This document shows, piece after piece, positions 6,439 to 7,042 of a DNA stretch of 7,042 bases; the first letter of the stretch is position 1, and each line of letters opens with the position of its first letter. This DNA is from an uncultured Lachnospiraceae bacterium. GTDB lineage: Bacteria > Bacillota > Clostridia > Lachnospirales > Lachnospiraceae. Where the stretch lies: positions 1 to 7,042 of the forward strand of contig CAMWSA010000194.1 in NCBI GenBank assembly GCA_947176785.1. The letters run 5' to 3'. A model generated the notes under the pieces. That model saw nothing but the letters and a program-made list of their open reading frames with translations. It was not told the DNA's origin and searched no databases. Both the position numbers and the translations under genes were made by a program.

Positions 6439-6450
6439 GCCATGTATAAT
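6422..6450 (+). promoter_or_regulatory. Vegetative-type promoter upstream of the Asn/Gln-rich gene
   Basis: GTGACT (6422-6427), 17 nt and a perfect TATAAT (6445-6450) fit sigma-A. The -35 lies inside the last codons of the DUF1700 gene. Transcripts would begin near 6457 and include both arms of the hairpin at 6474-6499 that covers the ribosome binding site. Confidence 0.55.
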
Positions 6451-6473
6451 ATAAAAAATTACCGGACATACTA
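6444..6473 (+). promoter_or_regulatory. Candidate forespore (sigma-F/sigma-G) promoter of the Asn/Gln-rich gene
   Basis: GTATA (6444-6448) is followed after 18 nt by CATACTA (6467-6473). CATACTA is the -10 sequence associated with Bacillus subtilis sigma-G. The wider GGACATACTA (6464-6473) also fits the sigma-F pattern with GG at its left end, 15 nt from GTATA. The start would fall near 6480, about 15 nt before the Shine-Dalgarno sequence. Forespore expression would fit a spore protein. The match is by eye against B. subtilis consensus sequences. Confidence 0.5.
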
Positions 6474-6499
6474 CTCCTGTAACTAAAAACCAACAGGAG
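6474..6499 (+). promoter_or_regulatory. Hairpin masking the Shine-Dalgarno sequence
   Basis: CTCCTGT (6474-6480) is the perfect reverse complement of ACAGGAG (6493-6499), with a 12-nt A-rich loop. The right arm covers most of AGGAGG (6495-6500), the ribosome binding site of the next gene. The left arm thus acts as an anti-Shine-Dalgarno, but only in transcripts that start upstream of it. Confidence 0.55.
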
Positions 6500-6508
6500 G
6501 AATGAATT

Positions 6509-6685
6509 ATGTCCAATAACAATCAGAACAACAACCAGAACAGCAATTCCAACAATTGCCAGAACAGCTACCAGGATAGCCAGAACAGCTACCAGGACAG
6601 CCAGAACAATAACAAGAAGAACAATCAGAACAACCAGAACAACCAGAACAAGCAGAACAACAGCCAGAAGAACAACAGCTTCTAG
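6509..6685 (+). CDS. Small Asn/Gln-rich protein, possibly spore-associated
   Basis: This gene encodes 58 residues composed almost entirely of Asn, Gln, Ser and Lys. The only aromatic residues are Y21, Y28 and the terminal F58, and there is a single Cys at 17. A seven-residue unit QNSYQDS occurs twice (18-24 and 25-31), followed by a QNN-type triplet run (40-51). There is no signal peptide or membrane segment. The strong AGGAGG at 6495-6500, 8 nt before the ATG, its own promoters and a following terminator argue that it is a real gene despite low complexity. The composition, size and forespore-type promoter recall gamma-type small acid-soluble spore proteins of Bacillus, which serve as amino-acid stores in spores, but I see no specific homology and the function is unproven. 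An upstream ATG at 6502 is out of frame and stops after five codons. Confidence 0.72.
   Translation: MSNNNQNNNQNSNSNNCQNSYQDSQNSYQDSQNNNKKNNQNNQNNQNKQNNSQKNNSF
6560..6601 (+). repeat. Tandem 21-bp repeat inside the Asn/Gln-rich gene
   Basis: Two adjacent 21-bp units (6560-6580 and 6581-6601) differ at one base, a synonymous Asp codon change (GAT to GAC), and each encodes QNSYQDS. Such a unit can expand or contract by slippage, so the protein length may vary between strains. Confidence 0.85.
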
Positions 6686-6708
6686 GGCTGGCAGCAGACT
6701 TTCTGGGA

Positions 6709-6742
6709 AAATAGGGGTGTCGCTTTTGCGGCATCCCTATTT
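6709..6742 (+). terminator. Terminator after the Asn/Gln-rich gene
   Basis: Arms at 6709-6723 and 6728-6742 pair over 15 bp with two G-T wobbles around loop TTTT. The stem base is A/T only (AAATA/TATTT), so the T-run is part of the right arm and the free tail is short. On the opposite strand the stem is also followed by T residues, so it may work in both directions. Confidence 0.75.
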
Positions 6743-6931
6743 ACATATCGGTGCAAACTGTGGTAACATATATTTATATGCCTTCTGTCGGATATATTGC
6801 AGAAAAAGCGGCAGGTCTGGAAGGTATATATCCGTTACACACTGATAAATGCCAGGGGCAGGCATTCTTCTCCCGGATTGTTTGCGCCGCCGGCGGCATG
6901 TCTGGAAGTATGGAAGTTCCGTTCCATTTTC

Positions 6932-6959
6932 AAATACCGATTAGCACAGTATCGCAGGC
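6932..6959 (+). repeat. 28-bp intergenic repeat, copy 1
   Basis: The unit has conserved ends, AAATACCGAT and TATCGCAGGC, around a variable 8-bp core. It is preceded by a small hairpin, ATGGAA/TTCCAT (6910-6915, 6922-6927). It runs into a 22-bp near-palindrome at 6950-6971: TATCGC and GCGATA arms, A-A mismatch, central GGCCGGCC. Copy 2 is 73 bp downstream. Confidence 0.6.
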
Positions 6960-6987
6960 CGGCCAGCGATATGCAGGCAGAGGAAGC

Positions 6988-7006
6988 TTGGAAGTAAAAC
7001 TTCCAA
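6988..7006. repeat. Perfect hairpin at the start of repeat copy 2
   Basis: TTGGAAGT (6988-6995) and ACTTCCAA (6999-7006) are perfect 8-bp arms with loop AAA. The same GGAA/TTCC type of hairpin stands before copy 1, so the hairpin appears to be part of the repeated unit. Confidence 0.7.
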
Positions 7007-7032
7007 ATACTGATCGGTGCAATATCGCAGGC
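7005..7032 (+). repeat. 28-bp intergenic repeat, copy 2
   Basis: The ends are AAATACTGAT and TATCGCAGGC, matching copy 1 at 22 of 28 positions, with most differences in the central 8 bp. The core string ATCGGTGCAA (7013-7022) also occurs exactly at 6747-6756. The element may continue beyond the right edge. Confidence 0.6.
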
Positions 7033-7042
7033 GAGGCCCGCG

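Larger units (their letters stand above)
6743..7042. other. Gene-free region with inverted repeats
   Basis: I see no convincing gene. The open frame starting with TTG at 6797 has no ribosome binding site and no recognisable protein. The region holds CGGATATAT/ATATATCCG (6789-6797 and 6826-6834, perfect 9-bp arms), a 12-bp perfect palindrome GCCGCCGGCGGC (6886-6897), and the hairpin-plus-repeat units described separately. It continues past the window. Confidence 0.6.

Noticed and set aside
6507..6734. Minus-strand Cys/Ser-rich frame opposite the Asn/Gln-rich gene
   Set aside because: The Cys and Ser runs are a by-product of reading AAC/CAG codons on the other strand. It begins inside the terminator and has no start signals.
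6797..6997. 66-codon frame with TTG start in the right-end region
   Set aside because: It has no ribosome binding site or recognisable protein and overlaps inverted repeats.
6932..7032. CRISPR array
   Set aside because: Only two copies, with a variable centre and hairpins in the 45-bp gap. CRISPR repeats are near identical with unique unstructured spacers.

Overview
The window looks like a stretch of a low-to-mid GC, endospore-forming Clostridia chromosome, most likely a Lachnospiraceae-type gut bacterium. The evidence is the AGGAGG-type ribosome binding sites, TTGCAA/TATAAT promoters, the cellobiose phosphorylase sequence type, an ABC sugar importer without its own ATPase, and a DUF1700 membrane protein. 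This placement is inferred; no rRNA or marker gene is present.

Positions 1-5860 form a beta-glucoside (probably cellobiose) uptake and phosphorolysis locus. On the minus strand is the N-terminal 335 codons of a GH94 cellobiose phosphorylase that runs off the left edge. A 266-bp divergent intergenic region separates it from a LacI-family regulator gene on the plus strand. Next come a lipoprotein sugar-binding protein and two sugar ABC permeases, closed by a strong terminator at 5828-5856. The same 11-mer, AAACGATTAAG, lies at 1051-1061, 1235-1245 and 2425-2435, just downstream of the predicted promoter of the phosphorylase, the regulator and the importer. This is a self-contained autoregulated LacI regulon. 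A separate cre-like palindrome at 1152-1165 suggests carbon catabolite control. The sugar would be captured outside the cell, imported with energy from a shared ATPase encoded elsewhere, and split with phosphate inside the cell.

The gap between the binding-protein gene and the first permease gene (3821-4002) is packed with RNA structure: a 15-bp terminator-type hairpin, a small hairpin, and a branched element closed by a 10-bp stem. This probably sets the ratio of binding protein to permease.

Positions 5860-6742 hold two unrelated small genes. One is a DUF1700/HAAS-type membrane protein with its own extended -10 promoter. The other is a 58-residue Asn/Gln-rich protein too compositionally biased to identify by homology. 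Upstream of the latter are a vegetative-type promoter and a sequence matching forespore sigma-F/sigma-G promoters. A hairpin masks its Shine-Dalgarno sequence only in the longer, vegetative transcript. This possible promoter-selected translation switch is the most interesting reading in the window.

Positions 6743-7042 contain no convincing gene. They hold inverted repeats and two copies of a 28-bp imperfect repeat associated with hairpins, which look like the edge of an intergenic repeat element.
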